This document shows, one piece after another, positions 44,640 through 53,454 of a stretch of 64,000 nt of DNA. Numbering within the stretch: position 1 is the first letter of the stretch; each line of letters opens with the position of its first letter. The notes beneath the pieces were generated by a model. It was given only the letters and a program-made list of their open reading frames with translations. It was not told the DNA's origin and searched no databases. A program made the position numbers and the translations under genes. Source of the DNA: Arthrobacter sp. StoSoilB22. GTDB taxonomy: Bacteria > Actinomycetota > Actinomycetes > Actinomycetales > Micrococcaceae. The DNA lies in assembly GCF_019977315.1 (NCBI RefSeq), contig NZ_AP024652.1, positions 4,340,001 to 4,404,000 of the forward strand. Direction: 5' to 3'.

Positions 44640-44658
44640 GCTCTCACCATGTGGTTAC
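44640..44658 (+). promoter_or_regulatory. Second, degenerate copy of the operator before the transporter
   Basis: GCTCTCAC-CAT-GTGGTTAC keeps the left half-site exactly and part of the right half-site (GTG). It lies 88 bases before the transporter start, consistent with shared IclR control. Confidence 0.4.
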
Positions 44659-44745
44659 TAATGCAGGGATCGACCGGCCGCACCATGCTTGGGTCTCCCC
44701 ACAGAAGCCAGATCCGCGACATCGTCGTCACAGAAGGAACACCCC

Positions 44746-46083
44746 ATGAGCCAAACAATGCCGTCAGCGACGCCAGGCACTGAAACCACTTCCGGAACCC
44801 CCAAGAAAGCCGCGCTTGCCAGCTTCCTGGGCAGCGCCGTCGAGTATTACGACTTCTTCATCTTCGGCTCTGCCGCGGCCCTGATCTTCCCCCACGTCTT
44901 CTTTCCCTCCGCCGACGCGAACGCGGCCATCATGTCCTTCGCAACTTTCGGCTTCGCCTACGTTGCCCGCCCCGTGGGTGCGGTGATTCTGGGTCACTTC
45001 GGTGACCGCATTGGCAGGCAGAAGGTCCTGATGTTCACGCTGGTCCTCATGGGGGCAGCCACATTTGTTATCGGCTGCCTCCCCGACTTCAAGACCATTG
45101 GCTGGTGGGCTCCGGCCCTGCTGGTCCTCGCCCGGCTCTGCCAGGGCCTCTCCGCTGCAGGCGAGCAGGCCGGCGCTTCCTCCATGACCCTTGAGCACGC
45201 CCCGGACAACCGCCGCTCCTTCTTCACCTCCTGGACCCTCACCGGTACACAGGGTGGCCAAATCCTTGCAGCCCTCGTCTTCATCCCCGTGGTGGCCCTG
45301 CCGGATGACATCAAGTACGGCATCGGTTGGCGCATCCCGTTCTGGCTCAGCGCTGTGGTAGTACTGGTGGCCTTCTTCATCCGCCGCACCCTGCACGAAC
45401 CGCCCGCATTCGCCGAAGCCAAGAAGAACAACCAGATCTCCAAGCTCCCCGTTGCCGACCTCCTCAGGCTGCACTGGCGCGATGTTCTCCGCGTGGTCTG
45501 CTGCGCCTTCATCGCCGCCGTCAGCACTGTCTTTGGTACGCTCGCCATCAAATACGCCCAGGACGTTGCCGGCGTCAACAGCACCATCACGCTCTGGCTG
45601 GTGGTCGCGGCAAACGTTGTTGCCCTGGGAACCCAGCCACTGTTCGGCATGCTCTCGGACAAGATCGGCCGCAAACCCGTATTCATCTACGGAGCTTTGT
45701 CCAGCGCCATCATGACGCCGGTGTTCCTGCTGACCCTGGAGGGCGGCAACGTGCCGCTGATGTTCCTGGTCTCCGTTGTCTACTTCTCCTTCGGATACGC
45801 CGCAGCCAACGCCGTTTGGCCATCCTTCTACGGTGAAATGTTCAGCACCAAGGTCCGCTTCTCCGGCTTGGCCATCGGTACGCAGCTCGGCTTCCTGATG
45901 GCAGGCTTCGCTCCCGCAATCGTCACCGCCCTGGGTGGCACCAAACCCGGCGGTTGGGTCCAGATCTCCATCTTTACCGCGGTCATCTGCGTCATCGCAG
46001 CTGTCTCGGCCATGACAGCCCGCGAATCAGCCAAGACGCCCACTGCGGAACTCGGCGTCCACAAGCGACACCAGCACGTCTAA
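44746..46083 (+). CDS. MFS transporter, metabolite:H+ symporter (MHS) family, likely shikimate
   Basis: 445 aa from the ATG at 44746 (AAGGA upstream). MHS hallmarks are ASFLGSAVEYYDFFIFGSAAALIF (TM1), GHFGDRIGRQKVL and AARPVGAVI-like loops, with RLCQGLSAAGEQAGASSMTLEHAP in TM4. This family includes ShiA (shikimate) and ProP-like carriers. The divergent IclR gene and the adjacent shikimate genes make shikimate or quinate the likely cargo. A strong terminator follows. Confidence 0.9.
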   Translation: MSQTMPSATPGTETTSGTPKKAALASFLGSAVEYYDFFIFGSAAALIFPHVFFPSADANAAIMSFATFGFAYVARPVGAVILGHFGDRIGRQKVLMFTLVLMGAATFVIGCLPDFKTIGWWAPALLVLARLCQGLSAAGEQAGASSMTLEHAPDNRRSFFTSWTLTGTQGGQILAALVFIPVVALPDDIKYGIGWRIPFWLSAVVVLVAFFIRRTLHEPPAFAEAKKNNQISKLPVADLLRLHWRDVLRVVCCAFIAAVSTVFGTLAIKYAQDVAGVNSTITLWLVVAANVVALGTQPLFGMLSDKIGRKPVFIYGALSSAIMTPVFLLTLEGGNVPLMFLVSVVYFSFGYAAANAVWPSFYGEMFSTKVRFSGLAIGTQLGFLMAGFAPAIVTALGGTKPGGWVQISIFTAVICVIAAVSAMTARESAKTPTAELGVHKRHQHV

Positions 46084-46123
46084 CCCCGACGCTCCTGCCC
46101 GGTTACTCGGCCTGGAGCAACGG

Positions 46124-46160
46124 AAATGCCCGGCACGTCCTGTGACGTGCCGGGCATTTT
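46124..46160 (+). terminator. Rho-independent terminator after the MHS transporter
   Basis: AAATGCCCGGCACGTC (46124-46139) and its complement (46144-46159) form a 16-bp stem with a 4-base loop, ending in TTTT. It is about 40 bases after the stop. Confidence 0.88.
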
Positions 46161-46249
46161 GCTGCTCGCGGGCCGGGTCTGGCCTCAGCAACTGGGCAGG
46201 AGCGCACAACGGGAGGAGCGCAACTGGGCAGGAGCGCGGCGATAATCCC

Positions 46250-48988
46250 CTACCGCGGGTCCACCACCACCTTTTGGAAGGCCCCCTGGCCGGTGCCGAC
46301 GTAAAGGAACAATGTTCCATCACCGGCGATGCCAACAACGGAAGGATTCCCCAATCCCGTAAAGCCATTCCCCAAAGCGGCGAAGGTAGAGAACATGTTC
46401 CAGCCTGCCCCCAGGGAAGCCCGTGTCAGGAAGCCCCCGTTGCCGTTGCCCGGGTAGAGCCACAGTGAGCCATCGCTTCCGCGGGCCATGATGTCTTCCC
46501 GGCCATCGCCGTTGAAGTCACCGCCCTGCATGACTGAATCGAAAATGTTCCAGCCGGTTCCGATCTGCCGCCATGACTGGAAACCACCGGCTCCGTTGCC
46601 CGGGTAGAGCCAAAGATTTCCGTCGGCGGCCCGCGCCACGAGATCGGCTTTGCCGTCGCCCGAAAAGTCGCCCGGTGCCAGCATCTGCGTGAAGCCTTGC
46701 CACCCTGTGCCAATCTGTTTGCGGGCCAGGAACTGGCCGCGCCCATCCGTCGGATACAGCCACAACACACCGTCAGAGGTCCGAGCCACAAGGTCCGGGT
46801 GGCCATCGCCGTCGAAATCTCCCGCACTGAGAACGGAGGTGAACGCGGCCCACCCAGAACCCACTTGGACCCTTGGCAGGAATCCGCCGGAACCGTTGCC
46901 GGGGTAGAGCCACAACACACCATTGGTGCCGCGGGCAAGGATGTCCGCGACACCATCGCCGTCGAAATCTCCTGCCTCCCACACCTGGCTGAACTGGTTC
47001 CACCCGGCCCCAATGGCCAGCCGATCGGCAAATCCCGAACCGCTGCCCGGGTAGAGGCGCATGGTTCCTGACGAGGTCGCGGTCAGCACGTCCGACTTCG
47101 CATCACCCGTGAAGTCCTGCCCACTCACGATGTCGCCCACCGAATTCCAACCACCCCCGAGGTTGATGCGGGGCACGAAGCCACCCCAGCCGTTTCCGGG
47201 GTACAGGTAGAGAGTGCCGTCGCTTGTCCGCGCCAGCAGTCCGGCACCGGCACCGCTAAAGGAGCCGTCGGAAGTGATGCTGGTGAAGCCGTTCCAGCCG
47301 GAGCCGATCTGCGACCATGCCCGGAATCCACCTTGGCCGTCGCTTGGGTAGAGCCACAGACTGCCATCGGGCTTGGTGGCCATGAGATCGGGGCGGGCAT
47401 CGCCGTCGAAATCCCCCACGCCAATGAGGTTTGAGAAGCCCTGCCAACCTGATCCGATCTGCCGCTTGGCCAGGAAACCGCCGCGACCATCGCCCGGATA
47501 CAGCCACAAGGCACCGTCGCTGGTGCGTGCCAAAATGTCCCCGCGGCCGTCGCCGTCAAAGTCCGAGATACCGGTGATGGCATCAAAGATGTTCCATCCC
47601 GAGCCAATCTCACGGGGATTGTTGAGCCTGTTACCGGGCAGTCCTGTGTACAGCATCAGGGAGCCGTCCGCCTCACGGGAGAGGACGTCGGCGAGCTTAT
47701 CGCCGTCGAAGTCGCCGGCCGAGAACCGAATCTTCGCCGTGAGCTTGGGGTCGGCAAAAATAGTGACCGACGCCGTTGTGGTGGACACCGAATTGATGGT
47801 CACCTGAGTGCCGGTATAGGTGGTGAAAGTGCTGCCGGCCTGCCATGCGTGGTTGGTGGCGTACCAAGGTTCCGGGAATGGCTTGGTGGACGGCATGAGG
47901 ATCAGGGACGAAGCGACCGTGGCTCCGCCGCGTTGGACGATCTTGACGCCCCTGTTTCCTGCTGGCTTGCCGGAGTCGTCCAGGTAGCTGTCATATCCGG
48001 CGGCCTGCCGCAGCTCAAGGTAGTAGACCTCTTTGCTGATGGGATCCGTGAACTTGATGGCACGCTGGGCATCCGTTCCACCCCATGGTTTGAGCGTGTA
48101 GGTCTTAGCGCCGGTGGCAATCCCCACGTCCCGGATTTCGTCGCCACGACCCAGCCCCGCGTAGTCCCAGAGCGAGCTGCTCACCACGGGCGATTCGAAT
48201 TGGGCGGCACCCATGATGTCCGTCGTGTCACCGTACTCCCGGATGTAGCACGAAGGATCCGTGAACCGACCGTAACCGTCAACGCCGACGTCGGACGCAC
48301 CACTGCCGCACTGCAACGCGTCCGCATGCATCAGGCCGATGACATGCCCGAACTCATGGCTCATCACGTTGTTCGTGAACCCGCTGATTTGCGGCAGGAG
48401 GACCCGGCCGCTGTAGCTTCCGCTGCTGTATCCGGCGCCCAGGGCGTTTCCGGACAAAGTGGACGTGGGAATGAAAATCACCAGTGCCGTGTACGGGCTG
48501 GCCGACCAACCCAGCTCGCTGGTGATGGTGGACATGATGGTGCTGTAGCTATCGGTGGACTTCGCCTTGGACTGGTGACCGGCAACCTTGGTATTCACCG
48601 TCATGGACAGTTTGTTGGCCGTCATGGCTTTCCAGTAATTGCTGGACGCAGTGACAGCTTGCTCAGCACTGGTCATGGAGACCGTGTTGCCGTTGTCCGC
48701 CAATTTGGCCGTGACCAGCCGTACCCGGATGTCGCCGCTGGGCCCTGCAGCCGCCGCGCCGGAGTCTGGACCTGCGCCCGAGTCGGGGCCGGTATTGAAC
48801 GGCGTGGCACGCTCGGGGGGATTCTCGAACTCATGCTCCGAGTGCGGCGTACCCTCCACGAACTGGACGTTCGGATTGTCCGGCCCGGGCAACGGCACCG
48901 CCGTCGCGGGGGTCTGTACGAAGAACAGGCCGGTAGCAAACACCACCAAGCCTGTAGATAACGCGATTGATCGCCGTAGCGCACCCAT
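46250..48988 (-). CDS. Secreted zinc metallopeptidase with ten C-terminal FG-GAP/VCBS-like repeats
   Basis: 912 aa. A signal peptide lies at residues 1-30 (RRSIALSTGLVVFATGLFFV then A-x-A near 28-30). The protease domain (about 80-310) has HEFGHVIGLMH at 211-221 and a TDIMGA Met-turn, so it is a metzincin-type enzyme. From about 422 to 912 come ten units of about 49 residues with DFDGDG-x(2)-D-(I/V/L)LAR-x(2)-DG-x-LWLYPG, typical Ca-binding beta-propeller repeats. It likely degrades or binds extracellular protein or glycan. Monocistronic, no neighbour link seen. Confidence 0.85.
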   Translation of the reverse strand: MGALRRSIALSTGLVVFATGLFFVQTPATAVPLPGPDNPNVQFVEGTPHSEHEFENPPERATPFNTGPDSGAGPDSGAAAAGPSGDIRVRLVTAKLADNGNTVSMTSAEQAVTASSNYWKAMTANKLSMTVNTKVAGHQSKAKSTDSYSTIMSTITSELGWSASPYTALVIFIPTSTLSGNALGAGYSSGSYSGRVLLPQISGFTNNVMSHEFGHVIGLMHADALQCGSGASDVGVDGYGRFTDPSCYIREYGDTTDIMGAAQFESPVVSSSLWDYAGLGRGDEIRDVGIATGAKTYTLKPWGGTDAQRAIKFTDPISKEVYYLELRQAAGYDSYLDDSGKPAGNRGVKIVQRGGATVASSLILMPSTKPFPEPWYATNHAWQAGSTFTTYTGTQVTINSVSTTTASVTIFADPKLTAKIRFSAGDFDGDKLADVLSREADGSLMLYTGLPGNRLNNPREIGSGWNIFDAITGISDFDGDGRGDILARTSDGALWLYPGDGRGGFLAKRQIGSGWQGFSNLIGVGDFDGDARPDLMATKPDGSLWLYPSDGQGGFRAWSQIGSGWNGFTSITSDGSFSGAGAGLLARTSDGTLYLYPGNGWGGFVPRINLGGGWNSVGDIVSGQDFTGDAKSDVLTATSSGTMRLYPGSGSGFADRLAIGAGWNQFSQVWEAGDFDGDGVADILARGTNGVLWLYPGNGSGGFLPRVQVGSGWAAFTSVLSAGDFDGDGHPDLVARTSDGVLWLYPTDGRGQFLARKQIGTGWQGFTQMLAPGDFSGDGKADLVARAADGNLWLYPGNGAGGFQSWRQIGTGWNIFDSVMQGGDFNGDGREDIMARGSDGSLWLYPGNGNGGFLTRASLGAGWNMFSTFAALGNGFTGLGNPSVVGIAGDGTLFLYVGTGQGAFQKVVVDPR

Positions 48989-49215
48989 TCGATCTCCCTG
49001 AGCCGGAGCCTGTGGTTCCTGTGAGTCTCAGCAACCGAGATCAGGCTACAACCGGGTAGTCACCGAGCCCGGCAGGCGGGGCTGTTCACCTGGAAACCCA
49101 ACCATCCCGGAATGCTAACGGGACCCTAACCGGGCCGAAATACCGTGGCAACATTGCCGCGCCACACTGGAAGAGCCGGCAAGTGCAGGCACAAGCTCCA
49201 GCCCAGGAGGCCACC

Positions 49216-49452
49216 ATGTTGAAGGAAGTCACAACACACACAACACGTATACGCGCGATCAGCCAGCTCCATCGGGGAGACGAGATCGAAGCCCGCCTGT
49301 CCGTGGGACCCGCCTATGATGACGTGGTTATCCGCCGCGGACGCGTCCAGGAAACTGCGCCGGGCATCGGCGTGGTGTGGATCATGGACCACGCCTCAGG
49401 AATGCGGAAAGCCATCAACACCGACGAATGCAGTGTTTGGCGTGTCGCCTGA
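49216..49452 (+). CDS. Small hypothetical protein
   Basis: 78 aa from the ATG at 49216 (AGGAGG upstream; 11 extra residues are possible further up). It contains RAISQLHRGDEIEARL then VIRRGRVQETAPGIGVVWIMD, a short beta-rich pattern resembling other small Arthrobacter proteins with W-containing strands, including the gene at 15154. Function unknown. Confidence 0.6.
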   Translation: MLKEVTTHTTRIRAISQLHRGDEIEARLSVGPAYDDVVIRRGRVQETAPGIGVVWIMDHASGMRKAINTDECSVWRVA

Positions 49453-49475
49453 TCCGGCTCGACCCCAAACCCCTC

Positions 49476-49763
49476 TCAGCCACCAGCCACGGATTGGATG
49501 ATCAAAACCTCCTGGCCGGCCGCAACTTCAGTATCAAGACCTTTCACACGCCGGATCTCGTCACCGTTAACGTAAATATTCACGAAACGGCGGAGAGCCC
49601 CGGTTTCATCACGCAAACGCCTGGCCAGCACCGGATAATCTCCGGTCACCGAGTCCAGCAACTGTCCAACGGTCACAGCCCCGTCGGCGGACGCAGTCAG
49701 ATAGGACTGTCCGCCGACGAGTGGCTGCAGGACACCAGGCAACACGACCGTATAGTCAGCCAT
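49476..49763 (-). CDS. MoaD/ThiS-family ubiquitin-like sulfur carrier protein
   Basis: 95 aa from the ATG at 49763. The beta-grasp fold ends in the diagnostic Gly-Gly (IQSVAGG). VTVGQLLDSVTGDYPVLARRL and FVNIYVNGDEIRRVKGLDTEVAAG fit the MoaD-like family, more than ThiS. It could carry thiocarboxylate sulfur. It sits 7 bases after a BNR-repeat protein on the same strand, a pairing seen in other genomes with unknown role. Confidence 0.85.
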   Translation of the reverse strand: MADYTVVLPGVLQPLVGGQSYLTASADGAVTVGQLLDSVTGDYPVLARRLRDETGALRRFVNIYVNGDEIRRVKGLDTEVAAGQEVLIIQSVAGG

Positions 49764-49770
49764 GATGGGC

Positions 49771-50994
49771 CTAACCAGGCACCGGGGCTTGGTTTTCGGT
49801 ACCAGGATCCCGCGTCTGCGCTGCTGCCTCCACGAATTGTTCAGTTTCCGCCACCAACGTGGCTTCCGCGGCTGCCAGCGGGATTTCTGCCCCTGCCGGG
49901 TTTCCCACCACGACGGCGGCACGCACGCACAGCACGTCCGGCAAGTGCGATGCCACTTCGGTAAACGTCTCGCCCTCGTCTGCGCTGGCATACACGGCGC
50001 CTCCGCGGGTTCCGAAGTACACGCCGGTGGGTTCGGCGGTGTCCACGGACGCTGCATCCCGTAGCACGGCGTTGTATTCGTGGTCCGGGAGACCGGTATG
50101 CAGCTCTTTCCACGTCCGGCCGGCGTCGTCTGTGCGATGGACGCTGAGCTTGCTGTCCGGCGGGATGCGTTCGCCATCAGCTTTCAACGGAACCACCCAC
50201 GCCGTGCCCTCGCGCCGAGGATGAGTCAGCATCACGAACCCGAAGTCCGCCGGAAGTCCGTCCGCGATTGAGTCCCAGTTCTCGCCTCCATCGTCGGTGC
50301 GATACACGCCGTGATGGTTCTGCGCGTACAAACGGTCCTCGACGGCGGCATCCGCCGCGATCTTGTGAACGCACTGGCCGAACTCCGGGTTGGGATCGGG
50401 CATGAAGTAGGCCGAGATTCCCTTGTTGCGCGGCTCCCAGGAGGCGCCGCCGTCGAGCGATCTGTAAACGCCGCCCGTACTCATGGCGATGTGAACCTTC
50501 TCCCCGGAAGGATCAACCACTATGGAGTGCGCCGCCGCCCCGCCGTAGCCGGCACCCCACTCACTACGGTGGGGGTGGTCCCAGAGTCCGCGGTTCAGCT
50601 CGAAGTGCTCGCCGCCGTCGGTTGATTTCCAAACGGAAATCGGCTCGCACCCGGCCCAGACAACTCCCGGGCGTGATGCGGCGTCGGGGTATATCTGCCA
50701 GATGCGCTCCAACGCGGCGTCGGTGCCCTCCGGGAACTTGATGGCGCCGTGCTCGGGCTCGGTCCATGTAGCGCCGAGGTTGTCCGAGTGGGCAACGGTG
50801 GGACCCCAATGCTCGGACCGCACACCCACCATGATTCGTGTTTTGCCGTCCCGTGTATCTATCCCGATGCTGGGTATTTCACTCATCAGGAAGTGCGGGC
50901 CGGAGAGGGACCATACTTTGCGGTCCGGGCTGCTTGCGAGCCACAGGCCTTTCTTGGTTCCGATCGCGATGACGTAACTCTCTGCGGTAGCCAT
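49771..50994 (-). CDS. BNR/sialidase-like repeat protein
   Basis: About 407 aa from the ATG at 50994 (upstream GTG/ATG choices would add up to 12). Repeated SxDGGxxW-type units mark a beta-propeller: STDGGEHF, SLDGGASW, TDDGGENW, TDDAGRTW and SADEGETF. No signal peptide is visible, so it is probably cytosolic. No sialidase active-site residues are claimed. It is co-transcribed with the MoaD-like protein. The precise function is unknown. Confidence 0.8.
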   Translation of the reverse strand: MATAESYVIAIGTKKGLWLASSPDRKVWSLSGPHFLMSEIPSIGIDTRDGKTRIMVGVRSEHWGPTVAHSDNLGATWTEPEHGAIKFPEGTDAALERIWQIYPDAASRPGVVWAGCEPISVWKSTDGGEHFELNRGLWDHPHRSEWGAGYGGAAAHSIVVDPSGEKVHIAMSTGGVYRSLDGGASWEPRNKGISAYFMPDPNPEFGQCVHKIAADAAVEDRLYAQNHHGVYRTDDGGENWDSIADGLPADFGFVMLTHPRREGTAWVVPLKADGERIPPDSKLSVHRTDDAGRTWKELHTGLPDHEYNAVLRDAASVDTAEPTGVYFGTRGGAVYASADEGETFTEVASHLPDVLCVRAAVVVGNPAGAEIPLAAAEATLVAETEQFVEAAAQTRDPGTENQAPVPG

Positions 50995-51310
50995 GAACCC
51001 CATCGAACCATCAGGGCGTGCGGGTAGCAACGGTTTTTTGGGCGTATGTGGATAGTCCGAACTTCGGGCAAGAGGGACCCTTACGGTTACAGTGCATCCA
51101 AACCCCTGATCGTGACGCGAAAATCAGAAAAACTTTTTCGCCGCTTGTGGTGACCGTTGGATGCTGCAGCGGGAAAACGTGCTTGACTGTGGTTTTGCGG
51201 CCAATCGGCCGCCACAACGTACTGGGGGATCAGATGTTTTGCGAGGTCAAAGAGCCATGAGGTCAACAAACAGGATGTTCGCGGTGGTTGGCCGGTAGCA
51301 GGACCGAGCC
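50995..51310. other. Intergenic region, no gene seen, with nested hairpins
   Basis: 316 bases between the BNR gene and the GGDEF gene. I see no convincing ORF. Two nested inverted repeats occur: GCATCCAA (51094-51101) with TTGGATGC (51157-51164), and inside them GCGAAAA (51117-51123) with TTTTCGC (51135-51141). GCGGCC-AATC-GGCCGC is at 51197-51212. They may belong to a promoter or leader. No c-di-GMP riboswitch motif was found. Confidence 0.4.
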
Positions 51311-52513
51311 ATGATTACAGCCTCTTTGCATGAAGGAGCGATAGTCCTGGACCCGTTCTCCGTAAGGATGGTCCTGGGGATAGTCACGTTGACCCTGATA
51401 GTGCTGTCCGCCGCCTCCTCACGGCGAATCCGGTCCACCTCCACCACGTGGTGGCGGGTTGCCCTCCTTCTCTTCTTCGCCGGAAATTTCGCTTTCCTGC
51501 TGAACGGAACCTCCTTTCTGGCCTGGGCCAATCCGCCGGGCAAAGCGCTGATCGTGGCCGGTGCGTTCAGCATTTGGGCCGGCGCTCGAGCTCTTCGCGA
51601 GCGAAAAGTCAGCGCGTGGCAGATATCGCCGGCACCGCTGATCACCTTCCTTGCATCAGCGATGGACGGTGTCGAATCCAGCCTGTGGTCCGGAGGCTTG
51701 ATGTATCTGGGAATGACGGCAGCAGGCCTTGGCATGGCCGCAGGAGAGTTGTGGTTGGCGAAGTCCGCCCAGTCCCGGATGACGAAGTTTCTGGCCCTCA
51801 TCGCCGGACTTACGTCCCTGTACTACTTGGGCCGGGGCGTCACGTTTGTACTGGAAGGGCCGGACGGGAGTTCCTTCCGGACACTTTTCGGCTATGCACC
51901 GGCGGCGTTGATGCACCTGATTCTGCTGGTCTCGCTGTCTTTCACCATCAACTCGCTCGGCAACAGCCACCTGATCAAGAGGCTCCGGGAACGTGCCGAA
52001 CGGGACCATCTGACCGGGCTGCTTAACAGGGGCGCCTTCCTGGGCCTGGCCGAAAAGGAACTGGCAGGCCCGGCTGCCCACCAGAACGCTGCACTGATCC
52101 TGGCGGACCTGGACTATTTCAAGGCCGTCAATGATGAACACGGACATGCCGCAGGAGATGCTGCTTTGCGTGCCTTTGCCGAGGCCTGCACCGCGTCAGT
52201 AAGGTCAACGGATCTTGTGGGGCGATACGGCGGTGAGGAGTTCATTCTTCTCTTGCCGGGCGCGACGCAACAACGGGCAGAGGCCATCGCCTCGGACATC
52301 AGCCGGCGCCTGTCCGCCATGGCAGATCCGGCTGGTTTGCCCTACCCCACGGTCAGCTATGGGGTGACATCCACAGGTGCCAAAGCCGCAGACCTGAATT
52401 TCATGATCAGTGTGGCAGACGCGGCGTTATACAGCGCCAAAGCCCAGGGCCGCGACCAGGTGGTGGGTGCGGAATCGGTGGAGCCGCTACCCACGATTCA
52501 GCAAAGGCCGTAG
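51311..52513 (+). CDS. GGDEF-domain membrane protein (diguanylate cyclase)
   Basis: 400 aa. Seven or so N-terminal hydrophobic segments (about 15-220) precede a GGDEF domain (about 232-385). The active site is RYGGEEFILLLPG, with FKAVNDEHGHAAGDAAL and DLDYFKAVND as supporting motifs. GGEEF is a functional variant, so c-di-GMP synthesis is likely. No EAL domain is present. The ATG has a weak ribosome site. It is monocistronic, followed by the PEP mutase-like gene. Confidence 0.87.
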   Translation: MITASLHEGAIVLDPFSVRMVLGIVTLTLIVLSAASSRRIRSTSTTWWRVALLLFFAGNFAFLLNGTSFLAWANPPGKALIVAGAFSIWAGARALRERKVSAWQISPAPLITFLASAMDGVESSLWSGGLMYLGMTAAGLGMAAGELWLAKSAQSRMTKFLALIAGLTSLYYLGRGVTFVLEGPDGSSFRTLFGYAPAALMHLILLVSLSFTINSLGNSHLIKRLRERAERDHLTGLLNRGAFLGLAEKELAGPAAHQNAALILADLDYFKAVNDEHGHAAGDAALRAFAEACTASVRSTDLVGRYGGEEFILLLPGATQQRAEAIASDISRRLSAMADPAGLPYPTVSYGVTSTGAKAADLNFMISVADAALYSAKAQGRDQVVGAESVEPLPTIQQRP

Positions 52514-52631
52514 CACACGGACATACGAGGACATGGTGTCAGGCCTTACCCGCAACCTGTGTGACGTTATGCCTAGGCTGTGGGTGGTAGCTACACCCGT
52601 GAATGACGGACAACGATGACGGAGAACAACG

Positions 52632-53411
52632 ATGACTGAAGCAAATACCGCTGCACGTGCACTACAGCTCAAGGCCCTGCATGAGGCACCGGAAATCCTG
52701 AGCGTGGTCAATGTGTGGGATGCCATCAGTGCCCGCACTGTGGCAGACCTGCCTGAAACCAAGGCCATCGCAACCGCCGGGCATTCCATTGCTGCGGCCT
52801 TTGGTTACGCCGATGGAACCATGCCGTTGGACGTCGCGCTGGAAGGGGTCAAGCGAATTGTCGACGCCGTGGATCACCCGGTCACTGCTGACCTGGACGA
52901 TGGCTACGAGAACCCTGCCGAGACCATTCGCAGGGCTATCGCGATCGGCGTGGTTGGCGCGAATGTAGAAGACCGTTTGCGGCCCTTCGACGAGGCCGTG
53001 GCCCGTGTTCACGCGATCATTTCGGCCGCCGAGGACGAAGGCATTGTGTTCCAGCTGAACGCCCGCACCGATGCCATTGCCCGTGGCGGCGACCGGCCCA
53101 TTAAGGACAGCATCGAGGACGCCATCGTCAGGGGACGGGCGTTCCTCGACGCCGGCGCATCGCTGGTTTTCGTGCCCGGAGCCATGACCCGTGAGGTCAT
53201 CGAGCCGCTGGTTGAGGGCCTCGGGCACGGGAAGCTCTCCGTCATCGGTGCACCTGGCGCCCTTCCGGCAACTGAGCTCCAGGCGCTTGGTGTGGCCCGC
53301 GTGTCCTATGGTCCGTTCACCCAGCGGGTGGCCCTGCGTGCCCTCCGGGATCTTGCCTCTGATCTGTACGGCTCGGGCGTGGTCCCTACTGACACCCCGG
53401 CGCTGAACTAG
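52632..53411 (+). CDS. Isocitrate lyase / PEP mutase family enzyme
   Basis: 259 aa. The superfamily motifs are VNVWDAISARTV, TAGHSIAAAFGYADG, TADLDDGYENPAE (metal-binding Asp residues) and GVVGANVEDRL. Members cleave or rearrange 2-oxo-acid or phosphonate compounds. The enzyme is short and lacks the KKCGH motif of isocitrate lyase, so a PEP mutase or oxaloacetase-like carboligase/lyase is more likely. GGAG precedes the start. Confidence 0.85.
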   Translation: MTEANTAARALQLKALHEAPEILSVVNVWDAISARTVADLPETKAIATAGHSIAAAFGYADGTMPLDVALEGVKRIVDAVDHPVTADLDDGYENPAETIRRAIAIGVVGANVEDRLRPFDEAVARVHAIISAAEDEGIVFQLNARTDAIARGGDRPIKDSIEDAIVRGRAFLDAGASLVFVPGAMTREVIEPLVEGLGHGKLSVIGAPGALPATELQALGVARVSYGPFTQRVALRALRDLASDLYGSGVVPTDTPALN

Positions 53412-53454
53412 CTGATCCTGCCGGTCCCGTCAGAGAAGGCGGGACCGGTCAGCT
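53410..53454. terminator. Bidirectional terminator between PEP mutase-like and LysR genes
   Basis: CCGGTCCCG (53421-53429) pairs with CGGGACCGG (53440-53448), and outer AGCTGA (53410-53415) with TCAGCT (53449-53454), covering both stop codons. No U-run. Confidence 0.6.

Noticed and set aside
51000..51310. c-di-GMP riboswitch before the GGDEF gene
   Set aside because: The conserved GEMM cores were not found, only unrelated hairpins.
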